This document shows positions 49,652-58,439 of a DNA stretch of 64,000 nucleotides, piece after piece. The notes below the pieces were generated by a model, which ran no database searches, was not told the DNA's origin, and worked only from the letters and a program-made list of their open reading frames with translations. Position 1 is the first letter of the stretch, and each line of letters opens with the position of its first letter. Source of the stretch: Anaerolineales bacterium (lineage in GTDB: Bacteria; Chloroflexota; Anaerolineae; 4572-78; J111); contig JABTUK010000004.1 of the NCBI GenBank assembly GCA_015075405.1, positions 868,001 to 932,000 on the forward strand, read 5' to 3'. The translations under genes and the position numbers were made by a program.

Positions 49652-51072
49652 TCTCACGCCCAAAGCTAAATCAAGGTATAACCTGGTTAATAGTATTCAT
49701 TATGTTTGGGGTGCTTTGCCGATTTGGTCTATGGTTAAGGATCAGTTACGCCCCCTGGCTAACCGTGACCGGCGATGGGGTTGGTTACGAACAGATTGCC
49801 CGCAACCTTCTAGAGGGATATGGTTTCTCAATGGAGGCTGCGCCCCCTTACCTGCCCGATATGATCCGCACGCCGGGCTATCCCCTATTTATTGCCGCTA
49901 TTTATTGGCTTTTTGGCTACCGGCCAGAAATGGTCACCCTGGCTCAAAATCTGCTCTCATTAGGACTATTGCTTATCGGTTACTTACTGGCCAAACGGCT
50001 GTTCGGCCCCAAAGCAGCTATGTTCGCTGCGGCACTCATGGCCCTGGACGTGGGGGGCATCATTCTGGCAAATGTGACCTTTACGGAAACATTGTTTATA
50101 ATGCTATTTGTATCGGCCACTTATTGCTTGTTTAGAAGTTTTGACTCACCGCGCGGAATTGACTGGATGGCCGGGGCCGGTTTGCTGCTGGGTCTGGCCA
50201 CCCTTGTTCGCCCGGCCTCGCTCTACCTGTTGATAGTGCTGCTACCCCTTATCTGGTGGATGATGCGCTATTCATGGCGAGAAAAGGGGATTAGAACGAT
50301 TATTTTTGGGGCGGTCTTTTTGTTGATGCTGGCTCCCTGGTCGTATCGCAATTTTCGGGTTTTTGGCTCACCCAATATCACCCTGGCTGTACAATCGATA
50401 ACCCTCAACATTCATGCCAGCTATATTCGGGCCGGGTTAAATCATACTACCCTAGCCGAAGAAGAGCCTCGTATTCCCGAGCAAGTGCGGCAAGAGCTAG
50501 GGGGGCGCACCGTTAGCGCCCTGGAGATGGATGAGTTAATTCGAGCCAAAGCCGTAGCCGAGATTATGCAGCATCCGGGGGAATATGTGCTTCTTTACCT
50601 TAAAAGTATAGGCTTGACCCTGTTGCTCCCCAACACCAATTTCCTGGCAAATGCGCTGGGCATCCTTAATCAGCCAACCGGCATCATTGCAGATATGCGT
50701 ACTCGTAGCTTGACCGAGAATATACAAGTACTGTTAGAGTTTAGCGCTCATTACCTGGCTGGATCACCTGATCAGGCCTTGTTCTTTATAACTACAGTTA
50801 TAGAAGTTTTGGTAACGTTCGTCACCCACGGACTGGCAGTGGTAGGAACGGTTATTGGTTTGAGATCTGAACGTCGAGCTTATATAGTATTACTTCTAGT
50901 CATTATCGCCTACTTTTTTATCATCACCGGTCCAATCGGTACGGGCCGCTACCGCTTGCCGGCCATGCCCTACTTGATGATGCTGGCCGGTTATGGGCTT
51001 GAGCAATTACAAACTTGGTTGCAAATGCGCCGGCGGCAAAAACTGCAGCCCGATTACTCGTACCCTCAATGA
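49648..51072 (+). CDS. GT39/ArnT-like membrane glycosyltransferase
   Basis: A 474-residue integral membrane protein with about ten TM helices. The first extracytoplasmic loop has TGDGVGYEQIARNLLEGYGFS, which corresponds to the D-x-Y...A-x-x-L-x-x-G loop of GT39/PMT and ArnT enzymes, and MIRTPGYPLFIAAIYWLFG. It likely moves a sugar from the polyprenyl-phosphate donor made by the preceding GT2 enzyme onto a surface glycan or protein. Both its ends overlap neighbouring genes by four bases (ATGA), so the three genes are translationally coupled. Confidence 0.87.
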   Translation: MISRPKLNQGITWLIVFIMFGVLCRFGLWLRISYAPWLTVTGDGVGYEQIARNLLEGYGFSMEAAPPYLPDMIRTPGYPLFIAAIYWLFGYRPEMVTLAQNLLSLGLLLIGYLLAKRLFGPKAAMFAAALMALDVGGIILANVTFTETLFIMLFVSATYCLFRSFDSPRGIDWMAGAGLLLGLATLVRPASLYLLIVLLPLIWWMMRYSWREKGIRTIIFGAVFLLMLAPWSYRNFRVFGSPNITLAVQSITLNIHASYIRAGLNHTTLAEEEPRIPEQVRQELGGRTVSALEMDELIRAKAVAEIMQHPGEYVLLYLKSIGLTLLLPNTNFLANALGILNQPTGIIADMRTRSLTENIQVLLEFSAHYLAGSPDQALFFITTVIEVLVTFVTHGLAVVGTVIGLRSERRAYIVLLLVIIAYFFIITGPIGTGRYRLPAMPYLMMLAGYGLEQLQTWLQMRRRQKLQPDYSYPQ

Positions 51073-52154
51073 ACATCCTTCATCTCTATAAAGATTACTA
51101 CCCCGTCCTGGGTGGAATTGAAAATCACATCAAAATCCTGGCCGAAGCCCAGGCAGCCGCCGGGCATGAAGTAACGGTGTTAGTGTGCAACCCTGGCTTT
51201 AAAACCTGTCATAAAACTCTAAATGAAGTAAAAATTATTAAAGCCGGGCGACTCACTACCCAGGCTTCTATGCCCATCAGTCTCAGCCAGCCTTTGATTC
51301 TGGCCCGGCTACACCCCGATATTGTGCATATCCAGTCCCCCTATCCACTGGGTGAGGCTGCCAATTGGCTCATAGGCCGGGCCAGGGCTACCGTTATCTC
51401 TTATCAATCGGATATCGTTAAGCAGAAAACCCTTTTACGCTTTTATGGCCCAATTCTGCGCCAGGTATTACGCGCCGCCGATGGTATTATCACCAACAAT
51501 CCCCGTTACCTGGAAAGCTCACCCTGGCTGCACCCGGTACGCCCTAAATGCCGGGTTATCCCCATCGGCATTAACCTCAACCGCTTTAATCCAGGCCCGC
51601 GTACTTCATCAGGCCCGCTCAAACTCCTCTTTGTGGGCCGGCTCCGTTATTACAAAGGGCTGGATACCCTCTTACACGCTTTAACTCAACTTCCACAAGT
51701 ACATCTCACTATTGTGGGGATCGGCCCTATGCAGGCCCAGTGGCAGGCTTTAAGCCAGGAACTGGGCTTAAGTAGCCGGGTTAATTTTGCCGGTGAAATT
51801 GACGAGACTCATCTCCCTGATTATTATCACCAGGCCGATGTTTTTGTGTTACCCTCTAATGCCCGTTCAGAGGCTTATGGGATTGTACTTTTAGAAGCTA
51901 TGGCCGCCGGATTACCCTGTGTTACCACCGAATTAGGCACCGGCACTTCCTGGATTGTGCAGGATGAAGTAACCGGTTTTGTAGTGCCTCCGCAAAATCC
52001 GGGGGCGTTGGCCCAGGCTATTGCCATGCTTGAAGCTAATAACACTTTGCGCCGCCGCATGGGTCAGGCCGGTCAGGTCCGCGTACAAGCCGAATTTTCA
52101 CAGGAAATTATGGTCAGCAGGATTATGCAGTTCTATCAAGAATTGTTGACGTAG
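51069..52154 (+). CDS. GT4-type glycosyltransferase
   Basis: A 361-residue GT4 enzyme. ATG 51069 is used, overlapping the previous stop; the longer frame lies inside the GT39 gene. The N-domain has LHLYKDYYPVLGGIENHI with the Gly-rich loop and IVHIQSPYPLGEAANWL. The C-domain has LLFVGRLRYYKGLDTLLHAL, HLTIVGIGPMQAQWQAL, PDYYHQADVFVLPS and AYGIVLLEAMAAGLPCVTTELGTG with both Glu of E-x7-E. A cytoplasmic sugar transferase of the repeat unit. It is the last glycosyltransferase before the polymerase/ligase gene. Confidence 0.93.
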   Translation: MNILHLYKDYYPVLGGIENHIKILAEAQAAAGHEVTVLVCNPGFKTCHKTLNEVKIIKAGRLTTQASMPISLSQPLILARLHPDIVHIQSPYPLGEAANWLIGRARATVISYQSDIVKQKTLLRFYGPILRQVLRAADGIITNNPRYLESSPWLHPVRPKCRVIPIGINLNRFNPGPRTSSGPLKLLFVGRLRYYKGLDTLLHALTQLPQVHLTIVGIGPMQAQWQALSQELGLSSRVNFAGEIDETHLPDYYHQADVFVLPSNARSEAYGIVLLEAMAAGLPCVTTELGTGTSWIVQDEVTGFVVPPQNPGALAQAIAMLEANNTLRRRMGQAGQVRVQAEFSQEIMVSRIMQFYQELLT

Positions 52155-52202
52155 GCCTGTTAATTGGCTAATTTGACGCTTACAGCAGCGGGGGTTATCA
52201 TA

Positions 52203-52347
52203 ATAACCCGAGTTCGGGATAACCGGCAAAATTTTACTCGGACACAGATTTCACAGATAAACACAGATTTTTCTTTTAATCTTTTTGACATAATCCGTGA
52301 AATCTGTGTTTATCTGTGGAGTATTTCCTTATCCCGAACTGAGGTTA
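52203..52347. repeat. Nested inverted repeats with an ACAGATTT/ATCTGTG array
   Basis: The outer arms TAACCCGAGTTCGGGATA and TATCCCGAACTGAGGTTA (about 52203 and 52330) are inverted. The inner array of ACAGATTTC/ACAGATAAA words (from 52244) faces AAATCTGTGTTTATCTGTGG (to 52320). It lies upstream of the polymerase gene and explains a long in-frame extension that is unlikely to be coding. Confidence 0.8.
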
Positions 52348-52379
52348 ATAAGAACTATCCTATAACAAGGGAAAAATTC

Positions 52380-55300
52380 GTGAGAACAAGAGTTTCCACT
52401 TTTTGCGACAAAATTATCGAAGCCGGCTGGCTGGCCGCCGTTATCGTGGTCCCCCTTTACTTCAACATCTACTCAGCCCGCACTTTTGAGCCGGATAAAA
52501 TCACGCTACTTCGCTCCATTGTCACCATAATGATCCTGGCCTGGCTCATCTCGGTGATTGAAAAAGGGGTGGGCGATTTAGGCGAAGCGGGCGCTTCCCT
52601 GGCTGACCACATGCGCCGCTGGCTTAAGATTCCTCTCTTTTTACCCACTGCCTTGCTCATCCTCATCTACTTGATTAGCACTATTTTTTCACTGTCGCCC
52701 CTGGTGAGTTTATGGGGTTCCTACCAACGCATGCAGGGCACGTATTCTATGCTGTCCTACATTGTGGTCTTCGCCCTCATTGCCGGTAATTTGCGCACCC
52801 GTGAACAGGTTGAACGGCTGGTGACGACCATAATTGTCACCAGTATCCCGATCAGCCTGTATGGGATTGTCCAAAAATATGGCCTGGACCCCTTGCCCTG
52901 GGCCGGCGATGTGACCAGCCGCGTGGCCGCCAATATGGGCAACGCCATCTTTGTCGCTTCTTATCTGATTATGGTCATTCCCCTCACCTTGATTCGCCTC
53001 ATCGAGTCCATGACGGCAATCATCAAAGAAGAGCAGGCTTCCTGGGGCCATACCATCTTGGCCGCAGTTTATATTTTTGCCCTGGCGATCCAAATTATCA
53101 CCATTGTTTTCAGCCAGAGCCGGGGACCGATGCTGGGTATTTTAGGGGCCAGTTTTGTGATGGGCTTGCTGATCCTCCTGCTTTTGCGCCAGCACCATCC
53201 TCAACGCAACCGCTTATCCCTGAAAGAAATTGGCCTGGGGCTAGGCGTGTTAGGCCCTTTAGGGTTTGCGGCAGCGGCGGGGGGTGGATTGGGTTTTTTA
53301 ATCGGCCTGATTCTGCAAAATCTCCTGGCCGGCCTCAATTATCAGGCCGAGATGGTTCCGCTTTTGGGAGTGGCCATTGGCGTCTTGCTCGGCTTTTTTG
53401 GCTTTTATATTTTTATGGCCGCCAGCGATACCGGCTGGCGTTGGCTCTGGCTCAGTTGGTTTGGCCTGGCGGTGTTGGCTATCGCCTTTGTCGTTGCCTT
53501 GAATACTCGCGGGACGAGTCTGGACCCTTATCTTGATCCTATCCGCGGCCTGCCCTATATTGACCGCCTCAGCAATGTGATCGAAACCGAAGGCACCGGC
53601 AAGGTCCGTGTGCTCATCTGGGATGCCGCCATGCAGTTGGTCGCCCCGCATCCCCCCCTGGGTGTTCCCGGCGACGATGTCTCCCCGCCCGATACCTTTA
53701 ATGCGATCAGGCCCCTGGTCGGCTATGGGCCGGAGTCCATGTTCAATGCCTTTGCCTATGTTTACCCCACCGAACTGGCCTATGTGGAAAACCGGGGCAG
53801 TTCCGCCGACCGTTCCCACAACGAAACGATGGACAGCCTGGTTATCACCGGCGTCTTGGGCTTTTTGGCTTTTTACTTCCTCATGGTCAGCCTGTTTTAC
53901 TATGCTCTCCATTGGCTGGGCTGGACGCCTGACCGGGCAGCCAAACGACGCTTAATCATCTTTCTTGTCGGCGGTGGCCTGCTGGGAGCGATTACCGCTT
54001 ATCTGGCCGATGGTGGCTTGACCTTTGTTCCTTTGGGCTTGCCGTTTGGACTGGTCGCAGGGGTGGTCATTCATCTACTTTGGCAGGGAGTGGTTTCGCA
54101 GCCCGAAACCTCACTAAGCCAGCCTCAAATCCCGGAGTATTCTCTGCTTTTGATTGGCCTTTTGGGCGCCTTAATCGGCCACTTCATCGAAGTCCACTTT
54201 GTTTTCTCCATTGCCGCCACTTACACCTACTTTTGGGTCTACGCCGGTTTGCTGGCCGCTTTAGCCCAAATAAGCGCGGCTGAAGCGGCGCAGCGCAGCC
54301 GCGAGGAAACGAAAGCGGCAGAACCCATCGTCATTGAAACCACTGCCGCCCCAGAACCGGCCCTTGAAACCCGGCGGCAGCGTAAAAACCGGGCGCGCAA
54401 AGCGGCGCTCGACAAAAGGCCCTCAATGGGAACCAGCCCCTACCCCAACCGAGGCCGCGAGGCGCTAAGCCGGGGGGTGGCGCTGGACACCTGGGTGGGC
54501 GGCCAAGGGTTGGTCATGGCCATTATTTTAATGATCTTGGCTTTCGACTTTTTTACCCCCCAATTTCAATTTACCGCCGGCGACCAGGACAGTCTAAGCC
54601 TGCTGTGGATGCTGGCCATTACCTGGCTGGTCGGTTTGGCCATTGCCCTCTCCGATTTAGCCGTCCGGCGCGCTCAAAGCGACAACCCCGTAAGCTGGTT
54701 TCGAGCCGTAGCGTTATATGCGGTTATTTCCTTGAGCTACTTTTTCTTCTACACCCTGGCCCACCAAATTCAATTTGGACAGCGCATCAATGTAGCCAGC
54801 CTTGCCGACGTGCTCAGGGCGGCGGAAGTTCTTACCAACGGTTTGGTCTTGTTTTATGTTTTTCTGTTCTTGTTGATGATTCTCTTTACCATTATCTTAT
54901 CCTGGGGCCAAACCAAACGGCTGCCCTTTTGGCGCCCCGAAAATTGGTGGCTTTATCCCCCCCTGGTGGTGGCCGCTTTCACCGTAATCTGGTTCAAAAA
55001 TGTGGACGTGGTTAAGGCCGATATTTATCTCAAAGAGGGGGAGCGCTTCCGCAGCAGCGGCCAATGGAACGAGGCCATTGCCCTGCACGAAAAAGGCCGT
55101 TCCATTGACAGCGACGAGGATTTCTACTACCTCATGTTAGCCCTGGATTACCAGTTGATGGCCCAGGACAGCCGGATTGACGAAGCGCAGCGGGCCAACG
55201 CCTGGCAAGAAGGCGAACGGATTGCCCTGGAAGCCCGCCGCATCAACCCCTACAACCCCGACAACACCGGCAACATGGGCCGCTACTACTTCACCCTGGG

Positions 55301-56156
55301 CCAGGTTTTCGACCGCAATCGCTTTCAAGATGCTTTGAGTTTTTTTGAAAAAGCGACGATTCTGGCTCCATCTAACGTGATTTACCACAACCTGTGGGCC
55401 CAAACTTACTATATTTTAGCCGATTACCCTAAAGCGGTGGAACGCCTCGAAAAGTCGGTTTCGATTGACCCCAAATATCCACCCACTTGGGTTCTCCTGG
55501 GCGACACCTATGCCGCCATGCAAAATGTTGACGAAGCCTTCAAAGCCCACAGTCAGGCCGCCAAACTGGGCAGCGAGCTGTTTGATCCATTTGTAGATCA
55601 ACGGTTTAGTTTCTATATTTCCGCCGGCAAAGCCGAAAACTTGATCGCCGCCCTCCAGCAGGCAGCCAAAGAGCGCCCCACCGATCCCACCCTCCTCTGG
55701 GCGATTGGGCACGTTTACAATCTACAGGGCAAGCCCGAACAAGCTGCCCCTTATCTTAAGCAAGCCGTCGCCATGGGCGACGAGTCCGATCGCACGCTCC
55801 GCGAGTTGGCTAATATCAATCTGGCTCTTAAGCAATACGATGGCGCCCTGCCGCTTTATCAACGCATCTTGCAAACCAACCCTGGCGATGTTGAAGCCAA
55901 CAGCGCCCTGGCCTATATTTATGCCCAGCAGGGCCGCCTGGATGAAGCGATTCAGGCCAATCAACTGGTTTTGCAGCAAAAACCCAATGATTACGACAGC
56001 TTGAAAAATCTAGCCATTTTGTACCAGCAAAAGGAGCAGTGGCAAGAGGCGCTCAACGCGGCTAAACAGGCTCAAACGGTGGCCCCTGAGTCCGAGGCTA
56101 CCAATTGGGAGCAGTTTATCAGCGACATCGAAAATCGTCTGGCTAACGCCGGATAA
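52380..56156 (+). CDS. O-antigen ligase/polymerase-like membrane protein fused to TPR repeats
   Basis: About 1258 residues from GTG 52380, preceded by AAGGGA. An earlier in-frame start lies in the repeat. Residues about 10-470 form a Wzy/WaaL-like unit with many TM helices and a large loop (MFNAFAYVYPTELAYVENRG...SHNETMDSLVITG), the position of the catalytic loop in O-antigen ligases. Two more TM blocks are separated by a basic linker (ETRRQRKNRARKAALDKRP). From about 875 to 1258 there are at least eight TPR-like units (LKEGERFRSSGQWNEAIALHEKGRSID; PGDVEANSALAYIYAQQGRLDEAIQ). It may polymerise or ligate the glycan and recruit partners through the TPRs. Confidence 0.87.
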   Translation: MRTRVSTFCDKIIEAGWLAAVIVVPLYFNIYSARTFEPDKITLLRSIVTIMILAWLISVIEKGVGDLGEAGASLADHMRRWLKIPLFLPTALLILIYLISTIFSLSPLVSLWGSYQRMQGTYSMLSYIVVFALIAGNLRTREQVERLVTTIIVTSIPISLYGIVQKYGLDPLPWAGDVTSRVAANMGNAIFVASYLIMVIPLTLIRLIESMTAIIKEEQASWGHTILAAVYIFALAIQIITIVFSQSRGPMLGILGASFVMGLLILLLLRQHHPQRNRLSLKEIGLGLGVLGPLGFAAAAGGGLGFLIGLILQNLLAGLNYQAEMVPLLGVAIGVLLGFFGFYIFMAASDTGWRWLWLSWFGLAVLAIAFVVALNTRGTSLDPYLDPIRGLPYIDRLSNVIETEGTGKVRVLIWDAAMQLVAPHPPLGVPGDDVSPPDTFNAIRPLVGYGPESMFNAFAYVYPTELAYVENRGSSADRSHNETMDSLVITGVLGFLAFYFLMVSLFYYALHWLGWTPDRAAKRRLIIFLVGGGLLGAITAYLADGGLTFVPLGLPFGLVAGVVIHLLWQGVVSQPETSLSQPQIPEYSLLLIGLLGALIGHFIEVHFVFSIAATYTYFWVYAGLLAALAQISAAEAAQRSREETKAAEPIVIETTAAPEPALETRRQRKNRARKAALDKRPSMGTSPYPNRGREALSRGVALDTWVGGQGLVMAIILMILAFDFFTPQFQFTAGDQDSLSLLWMLAITWLVGLAIALSDLAVRRAQSDNPVSWFRAVALYAVISLSYFFFYTLAHQIQFGQRINVASLADVLRAAEVLTNGLVLFYVFLFLLMILFTIILSWGQTKRLPFWRPENWWLYPPLVVAAFTVIWFKNVDVVKADIYLKEGERFRSSGQWNEAIALHEKGRSIDSDEDFYYLMLALDYQLMAQDSRIDEAQRANAWQEGERIALEARRINPYNPDNTGNMGRYYFTLGQVFDRNRFQDALSFFEKATILAPSNVIYHNLWAQTYYILADYPKAVERLEKSVSIDPKYPPTWVLLGDTYAAMQNVDEAFKAHSQAAKLGSELFDPFVDQRFSFYISAGKAENLIAALQQAAKERPTDPTLLWAIGHVYNLQGKPEQAAPYLKQAVAMGDESDRTLRELANINLALKQYDGALPLYQRILQTNPGDVEANSALAYIYAQQGRLDEAIQANQLVLQQKPNDYDSLKNLAILYQQKEQWQEALNAAKQAQTVAPESEATNWEQFISDIENRLANAG

Positions 56157-56159
56157 AAT

Positions 56160-56257
56160 AGTCTCAGTAGATCAATTTTGAGGAGTGAGGCACGCCTACG
56201 TGCCGAACGGAGCTGCACGAGGGCGTGCTGGCTCCTCAAGTTTGGATCTACTGAGGC
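56160..56257. repeat. Palindromic element, family D, copy 2 (right side of the polysaccharide locus)
   Basis: AGTCTCAGTAGATC and GGATCTACTGAGGCT ends; the inner GCACGCCTACGTGC and GGGCGTGC are inverted. It is a diverged sister of the copy at 33820, in direct orientation. Confidence 0.9.
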
Positions 56258-56286
56258 TATGTTTCAAATGAGTTATCGTTGCTAAA

Positions 56287-56310
56287 ACTGGAGTCCAAAG
56301 CTTGCTTTGG
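56287..56310. repeat. Short palindrome, family B, copy 5 (half)
   Basis: CTGGAGTCCAAAGCTTGCTTTGG, followed by CCCAC instead of the closing GACTCC. It lies just before the dehydrogenase gene. Confidence 0.65.
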
Positions 56311-56359
56311 CCCACTTTCAACTAAAACCACACCCGAAACTTTAGAGAGAAATTCCCCT

Positions 56360-57709
56360 ATGTATAACCAACTCTTGACCAAAATTAAAGATAAATCTGC
56401 TCAGGTGGCGGTGATTGGCCTGGGCTACGTGGGTTTACCCCTGGCTACCGGGCTGGCTAAATGCGGCTATCGCATCACCGGCCTCGACGCCAGTGCGCCC
56501 AAGGTTGACTCGATTAATGCCGGACACAGTTATATCCCTGATGTGCCTTCCACCGACGTGGCCGATTTAGTCAATGCGGCTGCCCTCAACGCCACCACCG
56601 ACTACGATACGCTGCGTGAGTTGGACATCATTTTTATCTGCGTCCCCACCCCCTTCGACTCGATGAAAGCGCCCGACCTGACCTTTGTGCGCCAGGCGGC
56701 GGCGGGCATCGCTCCCCGCTTGCGGGCCGGTCAACTGGTCGTACTGCAAAGCACCACCTATCCCGGCACCACCGAAGAAGTTGTCCAGCCCATCCTCGAA
56801 GAAAGCGGCTTGATAGCCGGGCAGGATTTCTTTCTGGCCTTCTCACCCGAGCGGATTGACCCCGGCCGCGCCGATTACACCGTCGAAAATACGCCCAAAG
56901 TCGTCGGCGGCATCAACCCGGAGTCGGCCAGCCTGGCCGGCGAATTGTTGGCTCGCCTGACCCCCCAGATTCATTACGTTTCTACCCCCCGCGCCGCCGA
57001 GATGACCAAGCTGTTGGAGAACATCTTTCGCAGCGTCAACATTGCTTTGGTCAACGAGTTGGCGGTGCTGTCGGAACGGATGGGGATTGATTTTTGGGAG
57101 GTGATCGAGGCGGCCAAAACCAAACCCTTTGGCTTTATGCCTTTCTACCCCAGCCCCGGCGTTGGTGGTCACTGTATTCCAGTTGACCCCTACTACCTTT
57201 CCTGGAAAGCCAGGGAGTACGATTTTTACACCCGCTTCATCGAACTGGCCGCCGAAGTCAACGGCGACATGCCTTATCACACCGTCGAACTGATTGGGCG
57301 GGTTTTGAATGGTGGTGGCAAAAGCTTGCGCGGAGCCAACGTGCTCATTCTCGGCGTGGCCTTTAAGCCCAACATTGACGACGCCCGCAACTCCCCCGCC
57401 GAGCGCGTTATCGAACTACTCATCCGTGAGGGGGCCAACGTTTCCTATCACGATCCCTACGTCCCGCAGTTCAAAGTTGGCGGCGATATTGTGCTCAAGG
57501 ATAAACTTTCCCTGACCAATGTGCCCTTAACTGCGGCCAGCTTAAATCAGGCCGATTGTACAGTTATTATCACCGGGCATCGGGACATTGATTACAAATG
57601 GATCGTCAACGAGTCAAAAGTGGTTGTAGATACCGTCAACGCCACCCGCCACGTCATCGAGAACCGTGCTAAGATTGTCCGCCTCGGCGCACCGTTAAAA
57701 ATGGAGTAG
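56360..57709 (+). CDS. Nucleotide-sugar 6-dehydrogenase (WbpA/WecC-like)
   Basis: A 449-residue UDP-sugar dehydrogenase. NAD-binding QVAVIGLGYVGLPLATGLAKCG at the N-terminus; FSPERIDPGRADY and VGGHCIPVDPYYLSWKA carry the catalytic Cys at about residue 270. The C-terminal UDP-binding domain has ILGVAFKPNIDDARNSP. The SPER-x-DPG and GGHCIPVDPYYL forms fit UDP-GlcNAc 6-dehydrogenases more than UDP-Glc ones. It would make UDP-GlcNAcA, the input for the WbpB-like enzyme at 37092. ATG 56360 is chosen because the upstream frame runs through a repeat. The stop TAG is inside a heptamer. Confidence 0.92.
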   Translation: MYNQLLTKIKDKSAQVAVIGLGYVGLPLATGLAKCGYRITGLDASAPKVDSINAGHSYIPDVPSTDVADLVNAAALNATTDYDTLRELDIIFICVPTPFDSMKAPDLTFVRQAAAGIAPRLRAGQLVVLQSTTYPGTTEEVVQPILEESGLIAGQDFFLAFSPERIDPGRADYTVENTPKVVGGINPESASLAGELLARLTPQIHYVSTPRAAEMTKLLENIFRSVNIALVNELAVLSERMGIDFWEVIEAAKTKPFGFMPFYPSPGVGGHCIPVDPYYLSWKAREYDFYTRFIELAAEVNGDMPYHTVELIGRVLNGGGKSLRGANVLILGVAFKPNIDDARNSPAERVIELLIREGANVSYHDPYVPQFKVGGDIVLKDKLSLTNVPLTAASLNQADCTVIITGHRDIDYKWIVNESKVVVDTVNATRHVIENRAKIVRLGAPLKME

Positions 57710-57773
57710 GGAGTAAGGAGTAGGCAGTAGGGGAGTTTTTCCCTTACTTCTTACTTCCTACTCCCTACTCCCA
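57703..57773. repeat. Heptamer hairpin overlapping the dehydrogenase stop codon
   Basis: GGAGTAG, GGAGTAA, GGAGTAG, GCAGTAG in exact 7-nt steps; the first contains the stop TAG (57707-57709). The right arm ACTTCTT, ACTTCCT, ACTCCCT, ACTCCCA is complementary. Confidence 0.9.
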
Positions 57774-57796
57774 AATTTATATAAAGGAGATTTTTT

Positions 57797-58285
57797 GTGA
57801 CAAAAAAACAATACAGCAAATACCCGGATATGGTCATTGACCCCAAAAAGACCTACAAGGCAACCATCAAAACAGATAAAGGCGACATTCAGCTCGACCT
57901 GTTTGCCGCCGATACGCCCAAAACAGTCAACAACTTTGTCTTTTTGGCCCGCGATGGTTTTTATAACGGGCTAACCTTTCACCGGGTCATTAACAATTTT
58001 ATGGCCCAGGGCGGCGACCCCAACGGCGACGGGCGGGGCGGCCCCGGCTACAAATTTGAGGACGAAACCCGCGGCAACCCCCGTCAAAAACACGAAACCG
58101 GCAGCCTGAGCATGGCTAACGCCGGCCCCAACACCAACGGCTCGCAGTTCTTCATCTGCCACGGCCCGCAGCCCCACCTCGACGGCAAACACACCGTCTT
58201 TGGCAAAGTCACCTCCGGCCAGAACGTCGTCAATTCCCTCAAAAATGGGGATGTGATGAACGAGGTGATTATTACTGAAAGCTGA
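57797..58285 (+). CDS. Cyclophilin-type peptidyl-prolyl isomerase
   Basis: A 162-residue cytoplasmic cyclophilin. FHRVINNFMAQGGDPNGDGRGGPGYKFEDE contains the catalytic Arg and the FMxQGGD signature, and GSQFFICHGPQPHLDGKHTVFGKV the rest of the active site. It speeds cis-trans isomerisation of Xaa-Pro bonds in protein folding. The start is GTG 57797 with AAGGAGA placed correctly. There is no signal peptide. It lies between two homologous GGAGTAG-type heptamer hairpins. Confidence 0.96.
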   Translation: MTKKQYSKYPDMVIDPKKTYKATIKTDKGDIQLDLFAADTPKTVNNFVFLARDGFYNGLTFHRVINNFMAQGGDPNGDGRGGPGYKFEDETRGNPRQKHETGSLSMANAGPNTNGSQFFICHGPQPHLDGKHTVFGKVTSGQNVVNSLKNGDVMNEVIITES

Positions 58286-58291
58286 AACAAG

Positions 58292-58355
58292 GGAGTAAGG
58301 AGTAGGAAGTAGGGAGTAGGGGTTTATACTCCCTTGCTTTTTACTCCTTACCCAC
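58292..58355. repeat. Heptamer hairpin, same unit as 57703
   Basis: GGAGTAA, GGAGTAG, GAAGTAG, GGAGTAG in 7-nt steps, with the opposite arm containing ACTCCCTTGC and TACTCCTTACC. The two copies flank the cyclophilin gene. Confidence 0.85.
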
Positions 58356-58381
58356 GTTCCCAAATCCCTGTTTGGCTTCTT

Positions 58382-58431
58382 ATTTCTTATTTCTTACTTC
58401 TTTATCTGTGTCCATCTGTGTTCATCTGTGG
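58382..58431. repeat. Mixed short-unit array
   Basis: ATTTCTT, ATTTCTT, ACTTCTT in 7-nt steps, then TATCTGTG, TCCATCTGTG, TTCATCTGTG in about 10-nt steps. It lies downstream of the convergent BtpA gene. Confidence 0.75.
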
Positions 58432-58439
58432 ACCCCCAG

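Noticed and set aside
52164..52379. 72-codon N-terminal extension of the polymerase/ligase
   Set aside because: It is encoded by nested inverted repeats; GTG 52380 has a ribosome site and precedes the first membrane helix.
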